Assembly (NCBI RefSeq): GCF_900109135.1
Contig: NZ_FNYT01000018.1
Span: 1 to 61,071 of the forward strand
Reading direction: 5' to 3'
DNA: 61,071 nt
Source of the DNA: Trichococcus ilyis
Lineage (GTDB): Bacteria > Bacillota > Bacilli > Lactobacillales > Aerococcaceae
Shown: in pieces, positions 11,151-20,331 of the stretch
Layout: each line of letters starts with the position of its first letter
Numbering within the stretch: the stretch's first letter is position 1
Position numbers and translations under genes: made by a program
The notes under the pieces: model-generated
What the model was told of the DNA's origin: nothing
The model's database searches: none
Seen by the model: the letters and a program-made list of their open reading frames with translations, nothing else

Positions 11151-11904
11151 CTGCTAACACTTCCTTTGCCAACTCAAGATACACTTCCGCTCCTTTTGAA
11201 CGGATATCATAGTCAACGATCGATTGTCCGTAGCTTGGCGCTTCGGATAAACGGACATTCCGCGGAATGATGGTCTTGTACACTTTTTCTTTGAAATATT
11301 TTTTGACCTCATCAACGACCTCGAAACCGAGGTTCGTCCGGGCATCCAGCATCGTCAACAATACCCCTTCCAATTTCAGGTCCTTATTGAAATGCTTTTG
11401 GACCAAGCGGAAGGTATTCAACAGTTGGCTCAGCCCTTCCAAGGCGTAATACTCGCACTGGACCGGAATCAGCACCGAATCACTGGCAGTGAAAGCATTG
11501 ATCGTCAAATGCCCCAAAGAAGGCGGGCAATCGATGAAGATGAAGTCGTATTCGTCGCGTACAGCTTGCACCGCCTCATGAAGACGCGCTTCGCGGTGGG
11601 GCTGATTCGTCAATTCGATTTCGGCTCCTGCCAGTTGGATCGTTGCCGGCACGACCCATAAATTTTCCCGCGAAGATTCTCTGATGACATTCGCGATGGG
11701 CTCCTGGTTCACTAATACATCGTATATATCTTTTTCAACATCTGCTTTTGAGATGCCGAGTCCGCTCGTGGCGTTTCCTTGGGCATCACTATCTATCAAT
11801 AACACTTTTTTGCCTAAGTAGGCCAAAGAAGCTGCCAAATTGACGGTGGTCGTTGTTTTCCCGACGCCGCCTTTCTGATTTGCGACTGCAATAATCCGTG
11901 CCAT
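11140..11904 (-). CDS. parA: Chromosome partitioning ATPase ParA (Soj)
   Basis: A Walker-type ATPase of 254 residues that forms ATP-dependent dimers on DNA, is stimulated by ParB and can also modulate DnaA. The deviant Walker A box KGGVGKTTTTVNLA is at about residues 10-23, Walker A' is LLIDSDAQGNATSG, and Walker B is FIFIDCPPSLG. It is short, with no N-terminal HTH, as in chromosomal Soj. It is followed by parB in the same operon. The upstream 11905-12167 stretch holds an extended -10 element and nothing else I can identify. Confidence 0.97.
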   Translation of the reverse strand: MARIIAVANQKGGVGKTTTTVNLAASLAYLGKKVLLIDSDAQGNATSGLGISKADVEKDIYDVLVNQEPIANVIRESSRENLWVVPATIQLAGAEIELTNQPHREARLHEAVQAVRDEYDFIFIDCPPSLGHLTINAFTASDSVLIPVQCEYYALEGLSQLLNTFRLVQKHFNKDLKLEGVLLTMLDARTNLGFEVVDEVKKYFKEKVYKTIIPRNVRLSEAPSYGQSIVDYDIRSKGAEVYLELAKEVLADGE

Positions 11905-12084
11905 CTATTCTCCTCCACTTTCTCTCGTTCATCCGAAGCTGGCGTACCGCGCATCTCTTTTTTTGCCTAAAAAAAAGAGAAAAAACCATAACTGCGCCTT
12001 TTCCCCTACGCATTTCTTCAAAATGAATCATCATTTATCGCTCAGTATGTCTATTTATAAAAAAGGCTATAACTTTACCAGACT

Positions 12085-12093
12085 ATTGTAACA
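12085..12093 (-). promoter_or_regulatory. Candidate extended -10 promoter for parAB
   Basis: TGTTACAAT on the minus strand (TGn + TACAAT) with no good -35, about 180 nt upstream of parA. The remainder of 11905-12167 is AT-rich and contains a pure A/T hairpin near 11953-11980; I see no gene in it. Confidence 0.4.
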
Positions 12094-12167
12094 AAAAAAT
12101 TTGGAAAAATATAGGATACGATGAAACCCGCACCAGAAATTCACCCCAAAGCTGCCGCCAAAGCGTA

Positions 12168-12211
12168 AAGCAGCCCGATCAGTTGGCGTTCAGCGGCTGA
12201 TCGGGCTGCTT
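12168..12211 (-). terminator. Strong terminator after rsmG
   Basis: Perfect 15-bp stem AAGCAGCCCGATCAG / CTGATCGGGCTGCTT on the minus strand, a short distance after the rsmG stop. The T-tract is short. Confidence 0.85.
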
Positions 12212-12222
12212 CCAGCCGGAAT

Positions 12223-12939
12223 CTACAAAGGGTCCTTATTCGGCGTACCCGCTTTTCTCGGGTAGGTTTTCGGGGTTTCTTTCGTCTTCTTGATTTTTAC
12301 GATATGGCGCTCGCCTGCACCGTTCGGCAATTCGAAAAAGATATCCTCTTCGAGCTTGCCGCCCAAGGTTGCGATGGCGCGCTCCGCATCATGCAGTTCC
12401 TCTTCCGTGCTGGCTGCTTTCATTGCGACGAAAGTGCCGCCTTTTTTGGCCAATGGCAGGCACAGCTCGCTCAGGACGCTCAGACGCGCGACTGCACGTG
12501 CCGTCACGACATCGAATCGGGCGCGGAATTGCTTGTTCTGTCCGAAAGTCTCCGCACGGTCATGGAAGCAGGAGACCCCTGTCAATCCCAGTTCGGCAAC
12601 CAAGGTTTCCAGGAAGGTGATGCGTTTGTTCAACGAATCCACGATCGTCACCTGCAATTTCGGGAAAGCGATCTTGAGCGGGATGCTCGGGAAGCCAGCG
12701 CCGGCGCCGACATCGCAAAGGGAAACTTCCGCTTCGGTGAAGTCCATATGGAAGCCCAGTGAAATGGAGTCATAGAAGTGCTTCAGATAGACCTCGTCCG
12801 GCTCAGTGATGGCCGTCAGGTTGATTTTTTCGTTCCACTCGCGCAAGAGGCGCAAATAGGTCGCGTATTGCGCGAGTTGCGTTTCATTCAAAAGGATCCC
12901 TTTTTCAGCAAGGGCTTGGGCAAATTGTTCTGGATTCAT
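12223..12939 (-). CDS. rsmG: 16S rRNA (guanine-527-N7)-methyltransferase RsmG
   Basis: Methylates G527 of 16S rRNA using SAM; loss gives low-level streptomycin resistance in several bacteria. The 238-residue protein carries the SAM-binding glycine loop [16 protein letters not shown] and the downstream [16 protein letters not shown] segment of the GidB family. I chose the ATG at 12939 (MNPEQFAQ, behind AAAGGA), which matches the usual family N-terminus. An ATG at 12966 with AGGAG upstream would add nine residues. The gene is normally next to mnmG; here ~15 kb of salvage and vitamin genes separate them. Confidence 0.95.
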   Translation of the reverse strand: MNPEQFAQALAEKGILLNETQLAQYATYLRLLREWNEKINLTAITEPDEVYLKHFYDSISLGFHMDFTEAEVSLCDVGAGAGFPSIPLKIAFPKLQVTIVDSLNKRITFLETLVAELGLTGVSCFHDRAETFGQNKQFRARFDVVTARAVARLSVLSELCLPLAKKGGTFVAMKAASTEEELHDAERAIATLGGKLEEDIFFELPNGAGERHIVKIKKTKETPKTYPRKAGTPNKDPL

Positions 12940-13078
12940 GGTGTTTCCTTTCATTGTTGGCTTCATCTGTTTTTCTACTCCTTTACTTTATCCTGAAAGA
13001 GCGGTCTGTACAAGCGATTCTTGCTGTTTTTCGTGCTGAACCCGCTTTTGCAGCCTATTAGCCCAACTGACTTAAACA

Positions 13079-13253
13079 CGAACATCGACCCGAATTAATC
13101 TTAAATGTTTTTCAGAATAACTCGAACATTGTCCAAAGTGGCCGAGAGACTCACGTTCCGCCGGGACAACCGGATAAAACACGAACTTTCAACATTAGTT
13201 TTTTCTAATTTGTTCGCGTTATACTTGAAATAAACCGAACATTTCTATATAAT
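13079..13253 (+). promoter_or_regulatory. Promoter of the purine ABC-transporter operon with PurBox-like sites
   Basis: A textbook SigA promoter, TTGAAA (13225-13230), 17 nt, TATAAT (13248-13253), has the PurBox TAAACCGAACATT inside its spacer (13231-13243, 12 of 13 to AWWWCCGAACWWT). An inverted GTTCG half-site lies at 13212-13216. Further CGAAC half-sites followed by A/T lie at 13079-13083, 13123-13127 and 13182-13186. The last is about 76 nt upstream of the inferred start, the position reported for activating PurBoxes in Lactococcus. No purine riboswitch is visible. The 12940-13367 gap holds nothing else I can identify. Confidence 0.65.
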
Positions 13254-13367
13254 CGGCACTATATTATTTTTTGTTAGTGACTACTTTTTTCAGACCCTGC
13301 TTTTTATGTCCTCTAAACCCGGACAATACAGCAAGAGAATTCACTAATTAGAGGGAGGAATTATTGC

Positions 13368-14207
13368 ATGTCATCAAAATCGATCCCGTACTTGCTTGCC
13401 GCACCGGGATTCATCCTGCTGATTGTCTTTCTCGTGCTGCCGTTGGTTTCCATTATCTGGCCTACTTTTTTTGATGGCAGCCTGACTTTCGCATCCTACA
13501 TCACCTTTTTTCAGGACTCCTATAATGTGAGCATCTTCATGCGCACATTGCGGATTTCATTGGTGGTCACCTTCTTTTGCGCCCTGCTCGGCGTTCCTGT
13601 CGCCTACTACATTGCCCGGGCAGACAAAAAGTTCCGCAGCCTGATGATGGCGTTGGTACTGTTTCCGCTTTTGACCAATTCGGTTGTCCGCAGCTTTGCT
13701 TGGATCAATATCCTGGGCCAAAAAGGCGTCATCAATAACCTGTTGCTCAACACGGGCATCATCACTGCTCCAATTCCGCTGCTTTACAGCGAGTTTGCGA
13801 TCACGATCGGATCGATCTACCTGTTCTTGCCGCTGATGGTGATCACCTTGGTGGGGATCATCGAAAACATCGATACCGAAATCATGGAAGCTGCAGAGAC
13901 GCTTGGCGCCAATCGCTTGACCGCCTTCCTGAAGGTGATCCTGCCATTGAGTGTCCCGGGCATCATCGTAGGCAGTATCCTTGTTTTTACAGGCACCCTG
14001 ACTGCCTATACGACACCGCAATTGTTGGGCGGAAACAAAAATATGATGCTGTCGACGTTCCTTTACCAAAACGCGATGACCTTGGGCAATTGGACGAATG
14101 CCAGCGTCATTGCGCTGATCATGATCGTGACGACCTTGATCGTCATGAAGATCTTCAACTTGATTGCAGCCATCATCGATAAGCGAGGTGAAGAGCAGCA
14201 TGCGTAA
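13368..14207 (+). CDS. ABC transporter permease, PotB-type
   Basis: First gene of a four-gene importer operon. The 279-residue membrane protein has six predicted spans (beginning LLAAPGFILLIVFLVLPLVSIIW) and the permease EAA loop EAAETLGANRLTAFLKVILPLSVPG at about 177-201, which contacts the ATPase. It belongs to the PotB family (spermidine/putrescine-type permeases), whose members also carry other small cations, thiamine and nucleobases. ATG 13368 follows GAGGGAGGA. Context (PurBox promoter, adenine deaminase downstream) suggests a purine base or nucleoside as substrate. That is inference. Confidence 0.88.
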   Translation: MSSKSIPYLLAAPGFILLIVFLVLPLVSIIWPTFFDGSLTFASYITFFQDSYNVSIFMRTLRISLVVTFFCALLGVPVAYYIARADKKFRSLMMALVLFPLLTNSVVRSFAWINILGQKGVINNLLLNTGIITAPIPLLYSEFAITIGSIYLFLPLMVITLVGIIENIDTEIMEAAETLGANRLTAFLKVILPLSVPGIIVGSILVFTGTLTAYTTPQLLGGNKNMMLSTFLYQNAMTLGNWTNASVIALIMIVTTLIVMKIFNLIAAIIDKRGEEQHA

Positions 14208-14979
14208 AGAAAAGGGACTGACACTTTTTGTTTTGCTGGTTTATGCGTTTCTGTTCATCCCATTGTTCATCATTGTCGTCACTTCTTTCGGCGAGAATCC
14301 GACCATCCAATTCCCGATCGAAGGTTTTTCTTTCAAATGGTATGCAAATGTTTTTGAAAATGCCGCATTTGTGGACAGCTTCCTGTTGAGCCTGCAGATT
14401 GCCTTCTCTGCCACGATTCTGGCACTGCTGGTCGGAGTTCCCGCGTCTTACGCCTTATCGCGAAACAACTTCTTGGGCCGGGATTGGTTGAAAAATTTCT
14501 TCCTTTCACCGACCATCATACCGGGTGTTGTTGTGGGCTACTCCCTGTTCCAGTTCATTGTCATCACGCTGCAGTTGCCGGTCTTCCAAGGACTTTTGCT
14601 GGGCCACTTCCTGGTCAGCCTGCCTTATATCATCCGCGTCGTCGGAGGCAGTTTGGAACAGCTGGATTTTTCAATCGAAGAAGCCGCCTGGACATTAGGC
14701 AGTACCAAAGCGGGCGCCTTTTTCAAGGTGATTCTGCCGAACATCACATCAGGCATATTTGCCTCATTCATGTTGGCGTTCATCAATTCCTTCAATAATA
14801 TTCCTGTTTCTCAGTTCTTGTCAGGTCCTGGGATTTCGACATTACCGACTGCATTGATGAGTTACGTTGAATACAACTATGATCCAACCGTTTCGGCGCT
14901 TTCCGTAATGTTGATGCTGGCAACCATCGTGTTGATGTATCTGATCGAAAAAACACTCGGATTGTCCTCGATCACCTGA
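14200..14979 (+). CDS. ABC transporter permease, PotC-type
   Basis: Second permease of the importer, 259 residues, six predicted spans. The EAA loop is EAAWTLGSTKAGAFFKVILPNITSG (about 165-189). It overlaps the stop of the preceding permease (start ATG 14200, stop 14205-14207), indicating translational coupling, and GCGAGGTGAAG upstream of the ATG provides the ribosome site. The upstream in-frame ATG at 14164 lies inside the previous gene and lacks such a site. It presumably heterodimerises with the PotB-type permease. Confidence 0.88.
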   Translation: MRKEKGLTLFVLLVYAFLFIPLFIIVVTSFGENPTIQFPIEGFSFKWYANVFENAAFVDSFLLSLQIAFSATILALLVGVPASYALSRNNFLGRDWLKNFFLSPTIIPGVVVGYSLFQFIVITLQLPVFQGLLLGHFLVSLPYIIRVVGGSLEQLDFSIEEAAWTLGSTKAGAFFKVILPNITSGIFASFMLAFINSFNNIPVSQFLSGPGISTLPTALMSYVEYNYDPTVSALSVMLMLATIVLMYLIEKTLGLSSIT

Positions 14980-15009
14980 TTTTTTAACTCCAAGGAGGAA
15001 CATGCATAA

Positions 15010-16047
15010 ATGGCTTTTGTTGATTTAAATGATATCCGCGTCAGTTATGACGGGAAAAATGACATTCTCAAAGATTTGAACCTTGCGATGGAAAAAGGCG
15101 AATTGGTTTCCTTACTGGGCCCATCTGGCTGCGGTAAAACAACAACCTTGCGCGTCATTGCCGGACTGATTGAACCAAACGACGGCACCTTTACCGTCGA
15201 TGGGACCGACTTGACGAAAGTCCCGGTCCATAAACGGAATTTCGGGATGGTATTCCAGTCCTATGCACTTTTCCCGCATTTGACCATCAGGGAAAATGTC
15301 GGCTTCGGTCTGAAACTCAGGAAAGAAAAGAAAGAACACATCGCTCAAAAAGTTTCGGAAATGCTGGCAGTCACAGGCTTGGCCGAATTGGCCGATCGCT
15401 ATCCGAAGCAATTGTCCGGAGGGCAACGCCAACGTGTCGCACTGGCGCGCGCTTTGGTGATCGAACCCAAGTTGCTTTTGCTGGATGAACCGTTGAGCAA
15501 CCTTGATGCAAAACTGCGCATCTCCATGCGCATAGAAATCAAGCGGATCCAACGCCAATTGGGGATCACCACCGTATTCGTCACGCACGACCAGGAGGAG
15601 TGCTTCTCCATTTCGGATAAGGTCGCGGTCATGAACAAAGGCGTAATCGAACAGTTCGCTTCTCCTGAAGAAATCTACAGCAATCCGAGCACGGAATTCG
15701 TTGCGCGTTTCATCGGATTCGAAAACTTCATCGCGCTTGCCGCAACAGGAACACAGACATTCACGGCAGCGGACGGCTCTTCTTTCAGCATAACCCGTTC
15801 GACCGACCGCAAAGAAGTCACCGGGACCATCCGTCCGGACGACATCATCCTTCAAAGCAGCGCGGAAGAATCCGGCAATACAATAGCAGGAACCGTTCTC
15901 GTCCGCACCTTCCTGGGCAAGAGCTACCAGTATGAAGTGGAAACACCGCTGGGAAAACTTTTGGTGAACGGCACCAATGAAGCGGCGCACCAAGCCGGCG
16001 ACAAGGTACATTTGTTCCTGCCGCCATCAAAAATTGTGTTAGTGTAA
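15010..16047 (+). CDS. ABC transporter ATP-binding protein, PotA-type
   Basis: The 345-residue ATPase of the importer. It shows Walker A GPSGCGKTTT (about 37-46), the Q-loop in FQSYALFPHLT, the signature LSGGQRQRVALARAL, Walker B LLLLDEPLSNLD and the H-loop VFVTHDQEE. A C-terminal TOBE-like regulatory domain (GTIRPDDIIL ... KVHLFLPPSKIVLV) marks the PotA/MalK-type importer group. ATG 15010 follows CAAGGAGGA. It is transcribed with the two permeases and the binding protein. Confidence 0.92.
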   Translation: MAFVDLNDIRVSYDGKNDILKDLNLAMEKGELVSLLGPSGCGKTTTLRVIAGLIEPNDGTFTVDGTDLTKVPVHKRNFGMVFQSYALFPHLTIRENVGFGLKLRKEKKEHIAQKVSEMLAVTGLAELADRYPKQLSGGQRQRVALARALVIEPKLLLLDEPLSNLDAKLRISMRIEIKRIQRQLGITTVFVTHDQEECFSISDKVAVMNKGVIEQFASPEEIYSNPSTEFVARFIGFENFIALAATGTQTFTAADGSSFSITRSTDRKEVTGTIRPDDIILQSSAEESGNTIAGTVLVRTFLGKSYQYEVETPLGKLLVNGTNEAAHQAGDKVHLFLPPSKIVLV

Positions 16048-16079
16048 TCAAAAAATATACATAAAAGGGGTTTTATCAG

Positions 16080-17153
16080 ATGAAGAATTGGAAATGGATC
16101 AGTTTATCTTTGGCAAGTACAGCGCTTTTGGCAGCCTGCGGAAATGGCGGCAGCACAGCGGACAGCTCGGCGGAAGCCAGCTCAGAAAAAAGCAGTGAAT
16201 TGACAGTTTCGACTTTCGCAATCGGGGAAGATGTCATCCGTTCAGATGTCTTCGCACCGTTTGAGGAAGAAAACGGCATCACCATCATTGCTGAAGTCGG
16301 CAACAGCAGCGAGCGCTTTACAAAATTCCAGAACAACCCGAACAACACGATCGATGTGATCGAATTGTCCCAAGCCAATGCGGCATCCGGCGTATCTGAA
16401 GACCTTTTCGAGCCATTGGATGAGACAAAAGTGCCGAATATCGCCAACCTGATCGACAGCGCCAAAGAATTGACTGAAGACGGTTCAGGTCCGGCCTACA
16501 CCGTCAACAGCATCGGCATCATCTACGATGAAGCGGCTGCCGGCATGACGATCGACGAATGGTCCGATCTTTGGGATCCAGCTTTGGCAGGGAAAATCTC
16601 CATCCCGGACATCACCACGACATTCGGTCCGGCCATGGTATACGTCGCGAGCGACTTCAAAGGAACGGATATCACAACCGACGACGGTGCAGCTGCATTC
16701 GAAGCGTTGACCGAGCTTAAGCCGAATATCGTCAAAACCTATACAAAATCTTCTGACTTGGCCAACATGTTCCAATCAGGCGAAATCGTCGCCGCAGTCG
16801 TGGGTGATTTCGCTTACCCGATCATTTCAGGTTCAAATCCTTCGGTTCAATATGTTGTTCCGGAATCCGGCACATACGCCAACTTCAATACCCTGAACGT
16901 CAACAAAAACTCCAAAAACAAAGAACTGGCTTATGCCTACATCAACTGGAAGTTGAGCAAAGAATTACAGGAAGTGACTGCCGTTTCCTTGAACGAAGCA
17001 CCTACCAACAAAGAAGTGGTTTTGGATGAAGCAACAGCAGCGAACAAAACCTACGGTGCCGTTTCCGAGCGCGCCAAAGCGATCGACTTCACCTTCGTGA
17101 ACGCAAACTACGAAGCTTGGATCGCAGAATGGAACAAAACGCTGAACCAATAA
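16080..17153 (+). CDS. ABC transporter substrate-binding lipoprotein, PotD-like
   Basis: An extracellular solute-binding protein of 357 residues, anchored by a lipobox (TALLAAC, Cys at about residue 20) followed by a Ser/Ala/Glu-rich linker. The mature part has the PotD/PotF-type two-lobe pattern (ENGITIIAEVGNSSERFTKF, VNSIGIIYDEAAAGM, ISIPDITTTFGPAM). It completes the importer and would determine its specificity. No polyamine metabolic genes are nearby; adenine deaminase follows, which points to a purine. A terminator after this gene partly separates it from ade. Confidence 0.88.
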   Translation: MKNWKWISLSLASTALLAACGNGGSTADSSAEASSEKSSELTVSTFAIGEDVIRSDVFAPFEEENGITIIAEVGNSSERFTKFQNNPNNTIDVIELSQANAASGVSEDLFEPLDETKVPNIANLIDSAKELTEDGSGPAYTVNSIGIIYDEAAAGMTIDEWSDLWDPALAGKISIPDITTTFGPAMVYVASDFKGTDITTDDGAAAFEALTELKPNIVKTYTKSSDLANMFQSGEIVAAVVGDFAYPIISGSNPSVQYVVPESGTYANFNTLNVNKNSKNKELAYAYINWKLSKELQEVTAVSLNEAPTNKEVVLDEATAANKTYGAVSERAKAIDFTFVNANYEAWIAEWNKTLNQ

Positions 17154-17162
17154 GCAAAGCCA

Positions 17163-17192
17163 AAAGCCACGGCACCGCCGTGGCTTTTCTTG
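17163..17192 (+). terminator. Terminator between the binding protein and ade
   Basis: Hairpin AAAGCCACGGC / GCCGTGGCTTT followed by TCTTGT. The T-tract is modest, so partial read-through into ade is likely. Confidence 0.75.
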
Positions 17193-17238
17193 TATCCCCC
17201 ATTATACAATAGTGAAAAGACCATTTTAGGAGGCCCTT

Positions 17239-18945
17239 ATGCAAATCGACCTAGTCATCGAAAACGCGTCAGTCTTCAACAGTTTCCTGAAGACTTTCGA
17301 ACAGAAAAACGTCGCCATCGCGGCCGGCAAATTCTACTACATCAGCACCGAGGACCTGCAATCATTCCAACCGAAGGAAACCGTGGATGCATCCGGACAG
17401 TACCTCATCCCTGGATTGATCGACATCCACATGCACATCGAAAGTTCCATGATTCCCCCTTCTCTTTTCTCGGGGGCCGCTCTTTCCTATGGTGTCACCA
17501 CCGTGGTCGCAGATGCCCACGAGATAACCAATGTTTTCGGTTTGGAAGGCATGGATGCTTTTCTGGCGGAAGAAACCGACCTGGATATTTTCTATGCGAT
17601 CCCGTCATCGGTCCCGTCCACCACACCCGAACTCGAGACCACCGGGGGATTCATCGGAGTGGAAGAAGTGCGCAGCCTGCTGGATAATCCGCGCGTCATC
17701 GCCCTTGGGGAAGCCATGAATTTCAAAGGCATCACGAGCGAACCGGATTCCCTGATCCGCCAGATCCTCAGGGAAACGCAGCTCAAAAAGCCGTTCATGC
17801 CCTTGGAAGGACATGTGCCGCGCGTTTCCGGAGTCGACTTGGCAAAGTTCATGTACGCCGGCATCACAGCGGACCATACCCATCAAAGCCCCGAATCGAT
17901 TCATGAGAAGATCAGCAACGGGATGTTCCTTGAATTCCAGAAAAAATCGATCACGCCGGAAAACATGGCTGTCCTGGAGGAATATAACTTCTACGAATAT
18001 GCAGCGATTATCACTGATGATATCATGGCGGATGACCTGCTTGAAGGTCATCTGGATGCCAATGTCCGGGCCGCAATCGCAGCCGGCATGCCGATCGAAA
18101 AGGCCATCTACTGCACAACTTACACACCGGCAAGGCGGATGGGCTTCCAGGATCGCGGCGCGATCGTTGCCGGATTCAAAGCGGATTTCATTTTGCTGGA
18201 CGATCCGGAGAAACTGGAGATAGCGGCAGTCTACAAAAACGGAAAATTGGTGCATACAAAAGGGGCTGCCATCTCCTACCCGAATGAAAAACCCGCCTTT
18301 CCTGCGCACTTCTATGACTCTGTCCATTGCCGGGCGCTGACTGCCAAAGATTTGCGCATCCCGGTGTCAACCAATGCCGCTTCGGTCTGCTGCAATGTCA
18401 TCCAGATCCAGCAAATCGGCACCTTCACCGAACCGGTCCAGCGCGAACTCGCCGTGAAGGACGGCTATCTGGACTGGGAAGGCAGCGGCCTGGCGCTCCT
18501 TTTGGTAATGGAGCGCTACGGAAAAAACGGCAACATCGGCTTCGGGTTGGTTGAAAACGCGCTGACCGAAAAAGGCGCAATCGCAACGACCTGGGCACAT
18601 GATCACCACAACTTGATGGTCCTGGGTACCGATGCTGAAGATATGCTTCTCGCCCAGCAAAAGCTGCTGTCCTTGCACGGCGGCTACATCGTCATCCATG
18701 ACGGGGATATCCTCGGATCCTGTCCTCTGCCGATAGGCGGCATTTTGAGCGATGTTCCGGTTCAGACATTGGGCCGGCAGCTTCGTGATGTCCGTGCCGG
18801 AATGGTTGCTTTAGGCTATCGGAACAGCAACGAAATCATGAGCTTTTCGACTTTGTCCTTGCCGGTATCGCCGGCCATCAAAATAACGGATTACGGGATG
18901 ATGGACGTGCATACCCATGCCGCCATCCCGTTGATTGCGAGGTAA
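17239..18945 (+). CDS. ade: Adenine deaminase
   Basis: Deaminates adenine to hypoxanthine and ammonia, feeding salvage through hypoxanthine phosphoribosyltransferase. The 568 residues match AdeC-type metal-dependent amidohydrolases. The metal ligands are in GLIDIHMHIESSM (His64, His66), with ADAHEITNVFG next, the barrel segments EGHVPRVSG and HTHQSPES, and the C-terminal domain with TWAHDHHNLMVLG. ATG 17239 follows TAGGAGG. It is separated from the next amidohydrolase by two bases, so the two are one transcript. Its position after a PurBox-controlled importer suggests that imported adenine is the substrate. Confidence 0.95.
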   Translation: MQIDLVIENASVFNSFLKTFEQKNVAIAAGKFYYISTEDLQSFQPKETVDASGQYLIPGLIDIHMHIESSMIPPSLFSGAALSYGVTTVVADAHEITNVFGLEGMDAFLAEETDLDIFYAIPSSVPSTTPELETTGGFIGVEEVRSLLDNPRVIALGEAMNFKGITSEPDSLIRQILRETQLKKPFMPLEGHVPRVSGVDLAKFMYAGITADHTHQSPESIHEKISNGMFLEFQKKSITPENMAVLEEYNFYEYAAIITDDIMADDLLEGHLDANVRAAIAAGMPIEKAIYCTTYTPARRMGFQDRGAIVAGFKADFILLDDPEKLEIAAVYKNGKLVHTKGAAISYPNEKPAFPAHFYDSVHCRALTAKDLRIPVSTNAASVCCNVIQIQQIGTFTEPVQRELAVKDGYLDWEGSGLALLLVMERYGKNGNIGFGLVENALTEKGAIATTWAHDHHNLMVLGTDAEDMLLAQQKLLSLHGGYIVIHDGDILGSCPLPIGGILSDVPVQTLGRQLRDVRAGMVALGYRNSNEIMSFSTLSLPVSPAIKITDYGMMDVHTHAAIPLIAR

Positions 18946-18947
18946 AA

Positions 18948-20276
18948 ATGAAAACACTGATAACGAATGCCACTGTTCTGACGATGAACCCGGAGTATGA
19001 GGTCTTTGAAAAAGGCTTCATCCTTTTCGAAAACGACCGCATCCTTGCGGTCGGCCCCACCGAAGAGCAGCCAAGTGCCGGTTATGACCATATGCTCGAC
19101 GGAAAGAATGCTATCGCCATGCCCGGCATGGTGAACACCCACACCCACATCGGCATGATCCCTTTCCGTTCCCTCGGCGACGACACGCCGGACCGGCTGC
19201 GCCGCTTTCTCTTCCCTTTGGAGAAAGCTTGCATGACCAAAGACTTGGCTTACCATAGCGGGAAATATGCCATCGCCGAAATGCAATTGGCCGGTGTGAC
19301 CACCTTCATGGACATGTATTATTTTGAAGACGAGTTGGCACAGGCAACGGATGAAATGAAGGCACGGGCCATCCTTGGGGAAACCGTCATCGATTTTGCA
19401 ACCTGCGACACAACCGAAGCGCACGGCGGTTTGGCTTATGCAGAGATTTTCATCCCCAAATGGCTGGGCCACAATCTGATCACGCCTGCCATCGCGCCGC
19501 ATGCCCCCAATACGAACAGCCCGCAAGCTTTACGTCGGGCAGCGGACATCGCGGAAAAATACGGCGTCCCGCTCACCTTGCATCTGAGTGAGATGGACTA
19601 TGAAATCCGCCACTTTCAGGAAAAATACGGAAAAACACCGGTAGCCTTCCTGAATGACTTGAGCATCTTGAACAAACGGCTTATCGCCGCCCACTGCATC
19701 CATGTGACACCAGAGGATATCACGCTCCTGCAGCAAAATGAAGTCGCCGTCGCGCACTGCATCGGAGCGAACACGAAGTCCGCAAAAGGCGTAGCACCCG
19801 TAAAAGCCATGCTCGAGGCAGGCATCCGGGTCGGGCTCGGAACGGATGGACCAAGCAGCGGAAACACATTGGATCTGTTCACTCAAATGCGCATGTTCGC
19901 TAATTTCCATAAAACCCATCTGCAGGACCGCGGCGCTTTCCCGGCAAGGGAGATTGTCCGCCTCGCAACGATGGGGGGCGCAGAAGTGTTGGGGCTGGCC
20001 GACAAAATCGGCTCGCTGGAACCAGGCAAAAAAGCCGACATTGTGCTTGTCGAGACGGAATCCGCTAATATGTTCCCGATATTCGATCCTTATGCCGTAC
20101 TCGTTTATTCCGCAAATGCCGGCAATGTATCCGAGGTCTTCATCAACGGGGCCCCGATCGTAAAAGATAAGCGGCTTGTCGCCCAAAACCTGAATGCATT
20201 GCGGACTGCTTTGGCGTCCGAAATGCAGGAGTTCACCAAGCAAGCGAAAGCAAACGAAAAGAAGCCGGTCCTCTGA
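18948..20276 (+). CDS. Amidohydrolase of the MTA/SAH deaminase (TrzA/AtzA) family
   Basis: A 442-residue metal-dependent deaminase. The metal site is at MVNTHTHIGM (His65, His67). A further His is in LTLHLSEMDYE, and the Asp ligand is in GLGTDGPSSGNTLDLF. The overall pattern follows 5'-methylthioadenosine/S-adenosylhomocysteine deaminases (MtaD) in cog0402. Guanine deaminase, adenosine deaminase-like or other aminopurine activities are possible alternatives in the same superfamily. It starts two bases after ade, so it is co-translated with it and likely handles another aminopurine from the same uptake route. The short C-terminal tail is Lys/Glu-rich. Confidence 0.85.
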   Translation: MKTLITNATVLTMNPEYEVFEKGFILFENDRILAVGPTEEQPSAGYDHMLDGKNAIAMPGMVNTHTHIGMIPFRSLGDDTPDRLRRFLFPLEKACMTKDLAYHSGKYAIAEMQLAGVTTFMDMYYFEDELAQATDEMKARAILGETVIDFATCDTTEAHGGLAYAEIFIPKWLGHNLITPAIAPHAPNTNSPQALRRAADIAEKYGVPLTLHLSEMDYEIRHFQEKYGKTPVAFLNDLSILNKRLIAAHCIHVTPEDITLLQQNEVAVAHCIGANTKSAKGVAPVKAMLEAGIRVGLGTDGPSSGNTLDLFTQMRMFANFHKTHLQDRGAFPAREIVRLATMGGAEVLGLADKIGSLEPGKKADIVLVETESANMFPIFDPYAVLVYSANAGNVSEVFINGAPIVKDKRLVAQNLNALRTALASEMQEFTKQAKANEKKPVL

Positions 20277-20282
20277 TTGCGA

Positions 20283-20320
20283 AAAAGCCGCCGTCCTGAT
20301 AAAAAAGGACAGCGGCTTTG
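20283..20320. terminator. Bidirectional terminator between the amidohydrolase and HAD genes
   Basis: Hairpin AAAGCCGC.CGTCCT / AGGACAGCGGCTTT with T-rich flanks on the plus strand. It lies between two convergent genes. Confidence 0.8.
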
Positions 20321-20331
20321 TTTCTGTATAT

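Noticed and set aside
13254-13367. Purine riboswitch in the leader of the importer operon
   Set aside because: The conserved purine-aptamer core segments and the paired loops are not present; control by PurBox sites is the better explanation.
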